Assembly: GCA_037624485.1 (NCBI GenBank)
Contig: JASJJC010000024.1
Location: 1 to 64,000 of the forward strand
Origin: JAFMKE01 sp037624485
Lineage (GTDB): Bacteria > Bacteroidota > Bacteroidia > Chitinophagales > UBA8649
DNA: 64,000 bases
Direction: 5' to 3'
The notes below the pieces were generated by a model that was given only the letters and a program-made list of their open reading frames with translations, was not told the DNA's origin and made no database searches. Both the position numbers and the translations under genes were made by a program. Shown here one piece after another: positions 8,706-17,340 of the stretch. The first letter of the stretch is position 1; every line of letters starts with the position of its first letter.

Positions 8706-11700
8706 TTATTTCTTCAATAGAGTAGTACTAAATACAGCTCCATCTCTTTCAATTTGAAGCATGGTAACACCAGCTGCAATTTCAGAAGAAACGTCTAAAG
8801 CAATTTTATTCAATCCTAGGCTAGTATTAACAGTTTTCACTAAGATCACTTTACCCGTGATATCGAATAATTTAATATTCAATTCAGCTGCAACAGCATC
8901 CTCAAACAATACATTGATTGTACTTACGTATGGATTTGGGAAAATTGAAATTGTCTCAATCCCTTCAATATCCTCTATACCCGTACAAACTACCACTTCA
9001 ACATCTAATGAAGCAGAGGCATCACATCCATTTGCATCAGCAAATGAATAAACCAAGGTACTTGTTCCTACACCGGCAGCAGCAGGATCAAAGGATGTTC
9101 CTGTAACACCAGGACCACTTAAAGTACCACCCAATGGATCCAAAGTTAAATCAACAACTGGAGCAACCGAACAGACAACTGTAACACCTGCAATAGAAAC
9201 ATCCGAAGATGAGAATACTACTACGTTGCTTGTTACCAAACTGTCGCAACCATTTGCAGTAGACAAAGTATCTATATAAGTGCCTGAAGCGGTGTATTGA
9301 CTAGCGCCTACGGTTAAGGTGTCGCCAGAACATAACTGAACATTTTGAGAGACATCATAAACAGGTGAAATTAATACTTCCGTTTTGATAACACTATCAC
9401 AAGTATTTGAAGCAAGTAAAACCGTAGTATATGTACCTCCTGCTGAAACAACGGTACCATCCGGTAAAGTATGACTTGAACCATCACATATTGTAACAGA
9501 TTCAGAAGCCAAATAAGAACTATTAATTGTCAAGTTATAAACGACCACACTGTCACATCCAGAACTAGAAAATAAGGAATCGGTATAGACACCTGAGGTT
9601 GTAACTGTTGCACCTGCAATTGTCATACTATCACACGCACTCATTACCACTGTATCCAGATATGTTGGACTTACCATGACAGAAACCATAGTCAAATCAC
9701 TTGGGCAGCCCAATAAGACAACTTCTTCATCAAAAACTACCCCTAATGTTATTATAGAAGCAAAACCATCCTCAAAGATAGTTCCACCATTTGGTCCAGT
9801 AAGTGTGTACGATACTTCACCAGCGAAACCACCCGTATTCATTGTTAATGTCAGATCATCCCCATTATTAAGTGGAAACATTACTTGAAAACTATTACCA
9901 GTACCTATGGTAAACGGAGAACCCACAACAGACGCACCATTGATAGAAACTGCTAATGAATGTCCGTTCCAGCCATCACCAAATGAATCAAACAGGTCTA
10001 AAGTAGCCATACCATTGAATGCTGCTTGTTGGCTTACATAGAATGCTGTATCAACACCCGCAAGCGTAAACGTGTCGCCTACAAAGAATGCAGCACTAGA
10101 AGTATCCGTTTCAAACCATGATAAGGCACCTAAAGAATTAAATCCAAGAACAGCAGAATCACCATCACAAACCATTACATCCGCAACAGCTGGAGCAGCA
10201 GGCACCGCACCGAATGTGAAACTAGCTAATATTGTATCATTTAACTGATCAGCATCATTTGCCAAGTTAGTAAATGCAGTCACATCTACCGAACCACCTG
10301 AGATTGTATTTAAGGAACCTAAGGTCACTGATGCAGAAGATTCACCAAGTAATGTATCGATTACTAGAGTATAAATACCAGGAAAATCACCAATCATTTC
10401 CACCACAACCGGAACATAGAATAAATCGTTTACACCAAAGTTATCTACTGTAATAGTCAAGGGTGTAGAACTTGATCCACAACCAGACACGGGTGCATCA
10501 ATTGATGCTACACCAATATCGTTGGTTGGCGCTTCCTGAATGGAAACATCATCAACAGAAATATCTCCTGCAAAAGAGACCGCCCCTTTTACACCTATAA
10601 ATCTAAACGAAACTATACCTGTATAAGCAGTAATATTAGTAGAAAGCTTTCTCCACACATCTCCACCGGCAGTTTGCTGTTGCCCTATAACAGAGGATAT
10701 AGTCGTCCAACCTGTTCCGTCATTAATTTGCAAGTACAATTCTCCCATATTAGCTCCAAACATATGGTACCAAAATGTAATATTTGGAAAAGCCAAAGGA
10801 GTTAAATCAACTAATGGACTATTTAAGAAAGTAGAATCACCGGCAATACCAGAAGATGCTTCCGTGTATATGTAAATACCTCCTGCAGCAGGCGCTAAAG
10901 TATGATCTGTGAATGGACCCGTACCTGATGAATTTTCGTTAAAGCCAGAAGAGTTTTCAGACTCCCAACGGTAACCTAAAGTAGGGGATGTTGACCAACA
11001 GTTACCAAGGTCACCAAAGGTAGCAAAAGGCACTGTCTCAAAATCTTCCAAAACAGCAGCGACGATTGGTAAACATAATGTTGTTGCTCCTGCAGTAAAT
11101 GAATATGAACTTGAATCAGCAGCCGCACAAATCGCACGTACTATAAATTCATAAGCTGTTTGCTCTGTCAGACCAGTTACAGTTGTATTTGAAGCTCCAG
11201 TGACAATCAAACTTGTTCCGGTACCAGGCGTAAATCCTGGAACTCCATACTGAACTTCCCATTCTGTAGCTGAACCAGTCTCAGTCCAAGATAAATCAAC
11301 AGATCCATCTGTTGGATTAGATGCAGCCAATGAAATTGGCTCTGGACATGTTGGTATAGGGCGAACTCTGAAGTTATCCATGAAGAATTTCACATCTCCT
11401 GGATCATCAGCAACCGCTTCATTTCCCCAAAAACCAATTTTAACAATAGAACCACTGTAGGCCGTCAAATCAAAGATTGCCGCTTCGCCCAATAAAGAAG
11501 GAGTAACAACAGTTGTACTATCATATCTTACTAATTCAGTCCAAGTAGCACCACCATCTGAAGTAATTTGTACTGAAACGTAATCATCTCCACCGATTGT
11601 TTCAGCAGCTGTTGAAGACCAATTGGTGATTAACCAATTGTAGTCTAATTGATAAGGACCACCTGAAGTTAAGTCAATTTCTGGACTTACTAACCAATCT

Positions 11701-13622
11701 GAATCACCAAGATTCCAAAGTTCAATACTCGCACTACCTTGAAAAGCAGTTACAGAGTATGGACTTGCAGCATTATTACCGAAAGCATCTTGAGTCCATG
11801 CACCATTCACTGCTGGAGCAGAAGTTCCAATTGTATTGGTATCAACACCATCGTACTCTTCCCAACAAATTGGTAAAGTAGTCGTCCCCGTCCAAGAAGA
11901 GAAATCTTCAAAATAAACTGGAGTAAATGGAGAACATGGTGTCAAGAATGACACAGGACCCACAGTTGTACTGCTATCTCCTGTTGAACCGGAACAATCA
12001 GAGATCAGGTATACATCATAACTTGTAGCACCCAATAATCCTGCTAAAATTATACTATTATTTAAAGTAGAAACTTCTGTACCTGTACCTAGTGTAAATC
12101 CAGCAACTCCAAATTCAATAAGTGTAGAATCAGCAGGTCCAAAGGATGTAAAGTCTATTTGAGCAGAGTCAAATGAGATTACTGTTGCAGTCGGCGCAGT
12201 TGGCGCAACACAAGAAACGCAAGCCTCTATTTGAATGAAATCAATAGCCATATCACCGTAGAAGAAATTTGGACCGGTACCATTATTTTTATCTCCAATA
12301 AATCTTACTTGGAAGTTATTAGCACCTACCGCATAAGTTATATCCACTATAGCTTCTTTCCATGCTTCAGCACTTGAAGCTTGTTGCTGACCAACAAAAT
12401 CTATGCCTGCATTCCAAGTTGCGCCACCATCTCCTGATGTTTCTACTGTCATAGTTCCTATATCCGCACCAAACATATGATACCAAAATCGTAATCTAGC
12501 TGGAGTATTTACTAAACTTAAGTCATAAAAACCAGAAGTTAATGTATCCGCATCTTGCGCAGCTCCAGAAGTTTCTAGGTATACAAAACCAGTACCACTA
12601 TGAGCAGCTGAAGGACCCGTGGGGTTGGAACCGGTTCCGCCAAAACCATCCCAAGTCCAGTCTGGATCTGTAGTTCTTACTTGAGTCCAAGGACCAACGT
12701 TTCCTGCTGATCCACCCGGACCAATTGTAACATCAGTTTCAAAATCCTCTGTGTATACAAGAGAAGGATTGCCGTTACCAGCTCCGCAGATTAATGCAGC
12801 TATATCTGTTGTAAATAAAGATGATGTCGACCATAATGATGTATCGCCAGGCGCACAAATAGATCGTACACGAACTTGATATGAGGTATTAGCAGCTAAT
12901 CCTGAAATTGTTGCTGGATTGGGTGATTGGGAATATAATACACCTGTAGTTAGATTTTCAATTTGCCAATCACCTGCAATTCCATTTTCGGTCCATGATA
13001 AGCTTGCCGAAGTAGAACTTGCTGATACATTTAAAGCAGTGGGAGGAGGACATACAGGAGGCGCACTAGAAACTATAGTTGGAGAAGATACACATACTCC
13101 CCAGCCCCATGTAGCGACACTTTCGTAATGAAATCTGTATTTGAATCCGCTTTGCTGATTGGCAGTAAAAAATAAGGTATTTAAATCAACACTTGTAACT
13201 TCAGGAACAGCGATGGCTGCACACCAGTTGGACGTAGCTGCGCTATTATCCGGAAGGATTTCCCATAAGACCCAGGCAGTTGCATCTGCATCATAGAATT
13301 CCAATTGAAAAACATTTCCAAGGTTATAATCGTAATCAAAAACAAGATTTAACAGAGTTTCACCTGCTGCACTCGCTGCCGTTAAGTCAATAACCGGGGA
13401 CTCAACGAAAAGAATATCGGAACTCCCGTTGCCCGCAGCATCATCATCAAAACTGAAATTAGCGGTTGTAACTGGGTCGTTAAGCAATCCAACTGGATTA
13501 TAAACACCTCCAAGGGTCCACGCAGCATTCGGCCAATTAGCAGCCTGATTGAGTGCCTGAGCATTTAACGTAAAAAATCCTAGTCCAAAAGCGACTAGCA
13601 ATAAAGTAAATATTTTTTTCAT
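8706..13622 (-). CDS. giant secreted adhesin with fibronectin III and jelly-roll (MAM/CBM-like) domains, T9SS type A
   Basis: A 1638-residue protein starting at ATG 13622 with a textbook signal peptide (MKKIFTLLLVAFGLGFFTLNA). Jelly-roll modules (segments such as WYHMFGADIGTM and WYHMFGANMGEL followed by FRFIG-like strands) alternate with fibronectin type III modules (SASLSWTENG, VDLSWTETGSATEW). After about residue 1380 come short Cys-containing repeats with the recurring CDS(V/M) motif (SGCDSVVVYNL, NTCDSVIKT, NGCDSLVTSN). One GG-x-x-SGPGV-type unit like those in the gene at 45522 follows. The C-terminal ~85 residues are a T9SS type A domain (ISIFPNPYVSTINV, IKLFDITGKV, ending LLKK). No catalytic motif is visible. 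Its role is probably adhesion or matrix building. It is monocistronic, with its own promoter candidate and a strong terminator. Confidence 0.88.
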   Translation of the reverse strand: MKKIFTLLLVAFGLGFFTLNAQALNQAANWPNAAWTLGGVYNPVGLLNDPVTTANFSFDDDAAGNGSSDILFVESPVIDLTAASAAGETLLNLVFDYDYNLGNVFQLEFYDADATAWVLWEILPDNSAATSNWCAAIAVPEVTSVDLNTLFFTANQQSGFKYRFHYESVATWGWGVCVSSPTIVSSAPPVCPPPTALNVSASSTSASLSWTENGIAGDWQIENLTTGVLYSQSPNPATISGLAANTSYQVRVRSICAPGDTSLWSTSSLFTTDIAALICGAGNGNPSLVYTEDFETDVTIGPGGSAGNVGPWTQVRTTDPDWTWDGFGGTGSNPTGPSAAHSGTGFVYLETSGAAQDADTLTSGFYDLSLVNTPARLRFWYHMFGADIGTMTVETSGDGGATWNAGIDFVGQQQASSAEAWKEAIVDITYAVGANNFQVRFIGDKNNGTGPNFFYGDMAIDFIQIEACVSCVAPTAPTATVISFDSAQIDFTSFGPADSTLIEFGVAGFTLGTGTEVSTLNNSIILAGLLGATSYDVYLISDCSGSTGDSSTTVGPVSFLTPCSPFTPVYFEDFSSWTGTTTLPICWEEYDGVDTNTIGTSAPAVNGAWTQDAFGNNAASPYSVTAFQGSASIELWNLGDSDWLVSPEIDLTSGGPYQLDYNWLITNWSSTAAETIGGDDYVSVQITSDGGATWTELVRYDSTTVVTPSLLGEAAIFDLTAYSGSIVKIGFWGNEAVADDPGDVKFFMDNFRVRPIPTCPEPISLAASNPTDGSVDLSWTETGSATEWEVQYGVPGFTPGTGTSLIVTGASNTTVTGLTEQTAYEFIVRAICAAADSSSYSFTAGATTLCLPIVAAVLEDFETVPFATFGDLGNCWSTSPTLGYRWESENSSGFNENSSGTGPFTDHTLAPAAGGIYIYTEASSGIAGDSTFLNSPLVDLTPLAFPNITFWYHMFGANMGELYLQINDGTGWTTISSVIGQQQTAGGDVWRKLSTNITAYTGIVSFRFIGVKGAVSFAGDISVDDVSIQEAPTNDIGVASIDAPVSGCGSSSTPLTITVDNFGVNDLFYVPVVVEMIGDFPGIYTLVIDTLLGESSASVTLGSLNTISGGSVDVTAFTNLANDADQLNDTILASFTFGAVPAAPAVADVMVCDGDSAVLGFNSLGALSWFETDTSSAAFFVGDTFTLAGVDTAFYVSQQAAFNGMATLDLFDSFGDGWNGHSLAVSINGASVVGSPFTIGTGNSFQVMFPLNNGDDLTLTMNTGGFAGEVSYTLTGPNGGTIFEDGFASIITLGVVFDEEVVLLGCPSDLTMVSVMVSPTYLDTVVMSACDSMTIAGATVTTSGVYTDSLFSSSGCDSVVVYNLTINSSYLASESVTICDGSSHTLPDGTVVSAGGTYTTVLLASNTCDSVIKTEVLISPVYDVSQNVQLCSGDTLTVGASQYTASGTYIDTLSTANGCDSLVTSNVVVFSSSDVSIAGVTVVCSVAPVVDLTLDPLGGTLSGPGVTGTSFDPAAAGVGTSTLVYSFADANGCDASASLDVEVVVCTGIEDIEGIETISIFPNPYVSTINVLFEDAVAAELNIKLFDITGKVILVKTVNTSLGLNKIALDVSSEIAAGVTMLQIERDGAVFSTTLLKK

Positions 13623-13674
13623 GAGTTGATTTTAAAATTGAAAGATTATTTTGATTTATTTTGATTGTAGAATC

Positions 13675-13682
13675 TAAAGATA
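13675..13682 (-). promoter_or_regulatory. candidate -7 promoter element (TATCTTTA) of the adhesin gene
   Basis: On the minus strand this reads TATCTTTA, seven of eight bases of the Bacteroidota TAnnTTTG element. It would give a leader of about 45 nt before ATG 13622. No clear -33 TTTG is seen. Confidence 0.35.
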
Positions 13683-13720
13683 AGGAATTTAGACTTAAAA
13701 AACTAAATTCTAACAAATTT

Positions 13721-13750
13721 CATGCAACAAAATTTCATGCAACAAAATTT
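13721..13750. repeat. perfect 15-bp tandem duplication across the dapF stop codon
   Basis: The string catgcaacaaaattt occurs twice head to tail (13721-13735 and 13736-13750), with a degenerate partial copy just before it. The dapF stop codon (13735-13737) straddles the junction, so one copy encodes the last residues of DapF and the other is untranslated. Confidence 0.9.
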
Positions 13751-14508
13751 CCAGAGAATATAGGCTTAGCTTCACCAGTAAGTATGATCTTGCTATAGAG
13801 GTTTTGAAGATTTAAAATTTCTACTCTGAGACAATCCCCTCTGGTTTCTATTTCAAAAATCATTTTATTCTGGTAATGTGCGGCCACAATAGCTGCTGCA
13901 ACCGCTCCCGTGCCGCATGCCAGCGTTTCATTCTCCACCCCCCTCTCATAGGTTCGAATATGAATTTGATCCTCCTTAATGACAATAAAGTTTACATTGA
14001 TGCCTTCCTTTTTAAAGCGCTCATTGTAACGTATAGCATGGGCTTGCTTCAATATATCTTCAGGCATTTCATCTACTACAATTACATAATGTGGTGAACC
14101 GGTATCTAAAACGTATTCATTTTTACTGACTTGCTCTAGACTTTCCACATCCTTCATTCCTAAGGCTACTCTTCCATCTTCTTGTACCACTGCATGGTGC
14201 AGGCCATCAATGGCTGAAAAAGTTGTTTCATTCCCTATGAGACCAAGTTGCTGAGCAAAGGAAACTATACATCTGCCGCCATTTCCGCACATAGTACTTT
14301 CTTTGCCATCCGCATTAAAATAGACCATTCGAAAATCGATTTCCTTATCATTTTCTAAGAGAATCAAACCATCTGCTCCGATACCAAAACGTCGGTCACA
14401 TAGCTTGGCTATCAAAACCGGATCGTCTTTCGGAAAATCTTCCTTTCGGTTATCGATCATCACGAAATCATTGCCGGCACCTTGATATTTTGTAAATTCT
14501 ATATTCAT
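13735..14508 (-). CDS. dapF: diaminopimelate epimerase
   Basis: DapF interconverts LL- and meso-diaminopimelate, the last step before lysine and the source of the peptidoglycan cross-linking residue; it is cytoplasmic. The 257-residue length is near normal. The N-terminus (FTKYQGAGNDF) is diagnostic. Both catalytic cysteines are present, C74 in MCGNGGRC and C198 in ACGTGAVAA, as is the ERGVENETLA segment that shapes the active site. The ATG at 14508 is the natural start, with a TAGTTTTG promoter box about 27 bp upstream. The next gene upstream on this strand, 470 bp away, is an aspartate aminotransferase, so both feed aspartate-family metabolism but are probably separately transcribed. Confidence 0.96.
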   Translation of the reverse strand: MNIEFTKYQGAGNDFVMIDNRKEDFPKDDPVLIAKLCDRRFGIGADGLILLENDKEIDFRMVYFNADGKESTMCGNGGRCIVSFAQQLGLIGNETTFSAIDGLHHAVVQEDGRVALGMKDVESLEQVSKNEYVLDTGSPHYVIVVDEMPEDILKQAHAIRYNERFKKEGINVNFIVIKEDQIHIRTYERGVENETLACGTGAVAAAIVAAHYQNKMIFEIETRGDCLRVEILNLQNLYSKIILTGEAKPIFSGNFVA

Positions 14509-14534
14509 TATTTTAAAGCCTATTCAGGTTAGAA

Positions 14535-14542
14535 CAAAACTA
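14535..14542 (-). promoter_or_regulatory. -7 promoter element (TAGTTTTG) for dapF
   Basis: An exact match to TAnnTTTG on the minus strand, 27 bp before the dapF ATG, predicting a leader of about 20 nt. No good -33 TTTG is visible. Confidence 0.5.
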
Positions 14543-14852
14543 ATGCTTTTGAAATTATTTAATGAGCATACCACAAAATAAATCCTTGCAATTTTGAATT
14601 GGTAATTATTCAATCAGACTTAAAGCTTGTCCTTTGAAAACTATCCAAACTATCGTTAGGCTGATTTCTCCCTTCATCGGAGCCCTTAAGGCATTGAAAT
14701 TTCAAAAATCATCAACTATACAAGCTGCTACGCAGGAAAAACATCTAGCTTGCGACCGCGAACAAACATGAAAATGTCATTTATCTAAAAAAAAAGCTTC
14801 TACACACAACATTTTAACTAAAGAATATGTTTTGTATACAGAATCTGCAGAT

Positions 14853-14933
14853 ATGCAGCAGCAGAAAGCAAAAGAAAAAACGATTGAGCACAGTATACAT
14901 CGGTGCTTGTCGATCAAGATAATGGGTTTTTAG
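14853..14933 (+). CDS. candidate 26-residue small protein (or the body of a small RNA)
   Basis: In the 470-bp gap between dapF and the aminotransferase, the plus strand holds a short frame from ATG 14853 to TAG 14931-14933 (MQQQKAKEKTIEHS..., basic, no hydrophobic helix). It starts about 20 bp after a near-consensus -7 box (14826-14834, TATGTTTTG) and ends 7 bp before a strong plus-strand terminator. A 26-codon frame can easily arise by chance, so the support is the promoter-frame-terminator order, not the peptide. The transcript may instead be a non-coding RNA of about 140 nt. The rest of the gap (14543-14820) shows nothing recognisable. Confidence 0.25.
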   Translation: MQQQKAKEKTIEHSIHRCLSIKIMGF

Positions 14934-14940
14934 GGTTGAA

Positions 14941-14980
14941 GAAAGGTTCTCAGTTTAATACTGGGAGCCTTTCTTTTTTT
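14941..14980 (+). terminator. strong plus-strand Rho-independent terminator without an annotated upstream gene
   Basis: A 13-bp stem (14941-14953 with 14961-14973) and a 7-nt loop are followed by seven T. Two of the pairs are G-U in plus-strand RNA but would be A-C mismatches in minus-strand RNA, and the T run is on the plus side, so the element is directed rightward. The T run overlaps the stop codon of the convergent aminotransferase gene. Confidence 0.7.
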
Positions 14981-16172
14981 AGGCCAACCTACTTAATGCA
15001 AGTTTCATCCGTTTGACTGCTTCTTTCAAACTATCTTCACTGGCAGCATAGGATATTCTTATACAGTTTTGATCTCCAAAAGAATCTCCTCCAACTGCAG
15101 CTACATATACTGTCTCTAGTAAATATATGACCAAATCTGTTGGGTTTTCTATTTGATATTGCCCGAATTTTTTGCCGAAGTACGCACTTACATCAGGGAA
15201 GATGTAAAAAGCACCTTCTGGCACGTTCAATTTTAGTCCATCAATTTCACCTAACAACTGTAACATTATATCTCTTCGTTCCTTGAAAGAGTCTCTCATG
15301 GCTAGTGTAGGCGCTAAAGACGAATTCAATGCATGAGCTGAAGCAGCCTGAGCAATAGAACAAGCACCTGAAGTAAACTGCCCTTGCAACTTGGCACAAG
15401 CCTTTGCCAACCACAATGGAGCACCCATGTATCCAATACGCCAACCTGTCATAGCGAATCCCTTGCTCACTCCATTTACTGTAACCACCTGGTCTTTTAA
15501 TGCTGGGATTGAACCCAAACTGAAATGCTTTTCTTCGGTAAAATTTATGTACTCATATATTTCGTCACTGATCACTATTACACGAGGATATCGAGCAATT
15601 ACCTCAGCTAATTTTTCCAATTCATTTTTGGTATACCGAGAACCCGTTGGATTACAAGGCGAACTAAAAATAAGTAATTTTGTCTTATCATTTAAAGCAG
15701 CATCCAAATCACTTGGACTAAGCTTAAAATCATTCTCAATACTTGTATCTAGTATTATTTTTTTTCCATTACACATATCTGCAATACCTGCATAACTTAC
15801 CCAAAAAGGTGCGGGTAACAGGACCTCATCTCCTTCATTAATAACACTTAATGCAATATTAGCAATCGTCTGCTTTGCTCCACATGATACTACAATTTGA
15901 TTGAGGTCAAAATCTAAATCATTATCCCTTTTAAACTTATCACAAATAGCTTGCCTCAAGGCAATGGTTCCAGGAACAGGAGTATATTTTGTGTCCCCCT
16001 TTTGAATTGCATCAATAGCCGCTTGCTTAATGTGCTCAGGCGTATCAAAATCAGGTTCTCCCAAAGTCAAACTGATTACATCTTTGCCTTGCGCTTTTAG
16101 ATCTCTGGCTTTTTGAGCCATTACAATGGTAGCCGAAGCGGGTACCCGGGTTAATAGGTCGGAAAGGTCCAT
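14979..16172 (-). CDS. class I/II PLP-dependent aminotransferase, aspartate aminotransferase type
   Basis: A 397-residue cytoplasmic enzyme that moves the amino group between aspartate and 2-oxoglutarate; some close relatives also act on prephenate. Fold-type I landmarks are all visible: LGEPDFDTP near the N-terminus, YTPVPGTIALRQAI, N174 in PCNPTG, D203 and Y206 in SDEIYEY, the PLP-lysine K237 in GVSKGFAMTGWRIGY, and a C-terminal RISYA arginine for the substrate carboxylate. The pattern fits the AspB (I-gamma) group rather than LL-diaminopimelate aminotransferase. The start is ATG 16172, about 22 bp after an exact TATATTTG promoter box. It is transcribed alone, divergent from clpS. Confidence 0.93.
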   Translation of the reverse strand: MDLSDLLTRVPASATIVMAQKARDLKAQGKDVISLTLGEPDFDTPEHIKQAAIDAIQKGDTKYTPVPGTIALRQAICDKFKRDNDLDFDLNQIVVSCGAKQTIANIALSVINEGDEVLLPAPFWVSYAGIADMCNGKKIILDTSIENDFKLSPSDLDAALNDKTKLLIFSSPCNPTGSRYTKNELEKLAEVIARYPRVIVISDEIYEYINFTEEKHFSLGSIPALKDQVVTVNGVSKGFAMTGWRIGYMGAPLWLAKACAKLQGQFTSGACSIAQAASAHALNSSLAPTLAMRDSFKERRDIMLQLLGEIDGLKLNVPEGAFYIFPDVSAYFGKKFGQYQIENPTDLVIYLLETVYVAAVGGDSFGDQNCIRISYAASEDSLKEAVKRMKLALSRLA

Positions 16173-16193
16173 AGTTTTTTAGTATATTTTCCG

Positions 16194-16226
16194 CAAATAT
16201 AAGTGAGTGTTCAATAGCGTGACAAA
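16194..16226 (-). promoter_or_regulatory. Bacteroidota-type promoter of the aminotransferase gene
   Basis: On the minus strand TTTG (16223-16226) is followed after 21 bp by TATATTTG (16194-16201), matching the -33 TTTG / -7 TAnnTTTG consensus with normal spacing. Confidence 0.65.
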
Positions 16227-16267
16227 AAATATAATAACATTGTGTATAAAATAGGTAATCTATCCCT

Positions 16268-16299
16268 ATTGCTAAACATATGGATTTTACTTACATTTG
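16268..16299 (+). promoter_or_regulatory. Bacteroidota-type promoter of clpS
   Basis: TTG at 16269-16271 is followed after 20 bp by TACATTTG (16292-16299), an exact -7 element. Transcription would begin near 16305, about 18 nt before the clpS ATG. Confidence 0.65.
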
Positions 16300-16322
16300 C
16301 GTGGTAATTTAAGTAAAGATAT

Positions 16323-16601
16323 ATGAGCAAGTATCAAGAAGATAGTGAAGTAGCTGTAGCTGAAATAGAAAAAACTATCGACACCTATCAGTTAATTGTT
16401 CACAACGATGAAGTTAATACATTTGATTGGGTAATAGCGGCATTGATAGCTGTATGTAAGCATAATTATGAGCAAGCAGAGCAATGTGCAGTCTTGGTTC
16501 ATACTAGAGGTAAATATGCGGTTAAAGAGGGAAGCATGAAACAACTCAAGCCCTTGAAAGATGCCATTTCAGAAAGGGGTATTAATGCTACTATCGAATA
16601 A
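16323..16601 (+). CDS. clpS: ATP-dependent Clp protease adaptor ClpS
   Basis: A 92-residue adaptor that delivers N-degron substrates to ClpA/ClpC-ClpP. The family core is clear: a ligand-pocket strand (LIVHNDEVNTFDWVI), a helix ending CKHNYEQAEQCAVLVH, and the HTRGKYAVKEGS turn. It follows the Bacteroidota version, in which the usual NDD reads NDE. The N-terminal ~20 residues are the flexible extension. It is monocistronic behind a good promoter; its stop is 4 bp from the convergent stop of the RNA methyltransferase. No clpA/clpC lies in the window, so the partner must be elsewhere. Confidence 0.9.
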   Translation: MSKYQEDSEVAVAEIEKTIDTYQLIVHNDEVNTFDWVIAALIAVCKHNYEQAEQCAVLVHTRGKYAVKEGSMKQLKPLKDAISERGINATIE

Positions 16602-16605
16602 TAAA

Positions 16606-17340
16606 TTAAGTTAATTCCGCCATTAAAATAGATGCACTTACTGCAGCGTTTAATGACTCTGCTGCGCCTTTCCTTGGGATAGTAAGAACGCGATGCTTGA
16701 GTGACTTTAAACCTTCAGAAACGCCCTGACCTTCATTGCCAATAACCAATATACTTTTATTTAATTTTGCAGTCTTGTAGTCCTCCCCTTTCATATCCGT
16801 TAGGACCAAAGTGTGTGCATTCAATTCATCTACTAATTGTGAAATTGGCTTGTAATGAACATGAACCCTTGATAAGGACCCCATGCTAGCCTGCACAACC
16901 TTTGAATTGAAGCAATCTACACTTGAAGGAGAGCAAACAATTTGGTTTAAGCCAAACCAATCTGCCGTTCGTATAATGGTCCCCAAATTTCCCGGGTCCC
17001 TCACATCTTCCAAGGCTAGAACCAAATCTGCTTGCTTATCCATTTCCTTGTAGGCGGAAATTTCAAACATTGCAAGAATTCCCTGTGGCGTTTTTAGACC
17101 ACTTATTTGCTCCAACTGCTTCTTAGAAACAACAAAACAAAGATCCTTGGATAGCGGAGGCCCCAAACGAAGAATTTCCTCTTCCGAACCGAAGACACCA
17201 AGGCATCTTATTGAACTCCCAACAAATTCATCAATACTTTTACGCCCTTCTACAATAAATTGGTTGTATTTTTGTCTAAACTTTTTTAACTGGAGCGCAC
17301 GAAGATGTTTAATTTGTGCACTACTAATTTTATCGAACAT
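16606..17340 (-). CDS. TrmH/SpoU-family RNA 2'-O-methyltransferase
   Basis: A 244-residue SPOUT methyltransferase using S-adenosylmethionine to methylate a ribose in rRNA or tRNA. I chose ATG 17340 (an adjacent ATG lies at 17343), because MFDKISSAQIKHLRALQLKKFR is the typical N-terminus of the SpoU substrate-binding domain; the upstream extension reads through the 5' end of tamL. The three SPOUT motifs are present: NLGTIIRTADWFG, VIGNEGQGVS and IPRKGAAESLNAAVSASIL (the family more often has PM than PR in the last). The target is unknown; RlmB-like is possible. It is head-to-head with tamL, and their coding ends overlap by about 36 bp. Confidence 0.9.
   Translation of the reverse strand: MFDKISSAQIKHLRALQLKKFRQKYNQFIVEGRKSIDEFVGSSIRCLGVFGSEEEILRLGPPLSKDLCFVVSKKQLEQISGLKTPQGILAMFEISAYKEMDKQADLVLALEDVRDPGNLGTIIRTADWFGLNQIVCSPSSVDCFNSKVVQASMGSLSRVHVHYKPISQLVDELNAHTLVLTDMKGEDYKTAKLNKSILVIGNEGQGVSEGLKSLKHRVLTIPRKGAAESLNAAVSASILMAELT
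17267..17274 (+). promoter_or_regulatory. candidate -7 element (TATTTTTG) of tamL, inside the divergent gene
   Basis: An exact TAnnTTTG match on the plus strand, about 30 bp before ATG 17305 and within the coding region of the opposite-strand methyltransferase gene. It supports 17305 as the tamL start. No -33 element is obvious. Confidence 0.4.

Noticed and set aside
15391..15795. A 134-codon plus-strand frame inside the aminotransferase gene.
   Set aside because: It lies wholly antisense to a strongly supported PLP enzyme, shows no domain, and its composition follows from the opposite strand.
14979..16172. LL-diaminopimelate aminotransferase (dapL), suggested by the nearby dapF.
   Set aside because: The N-terminus and length match the AspB-type aminotransferases, not the distinct DapL pattern.
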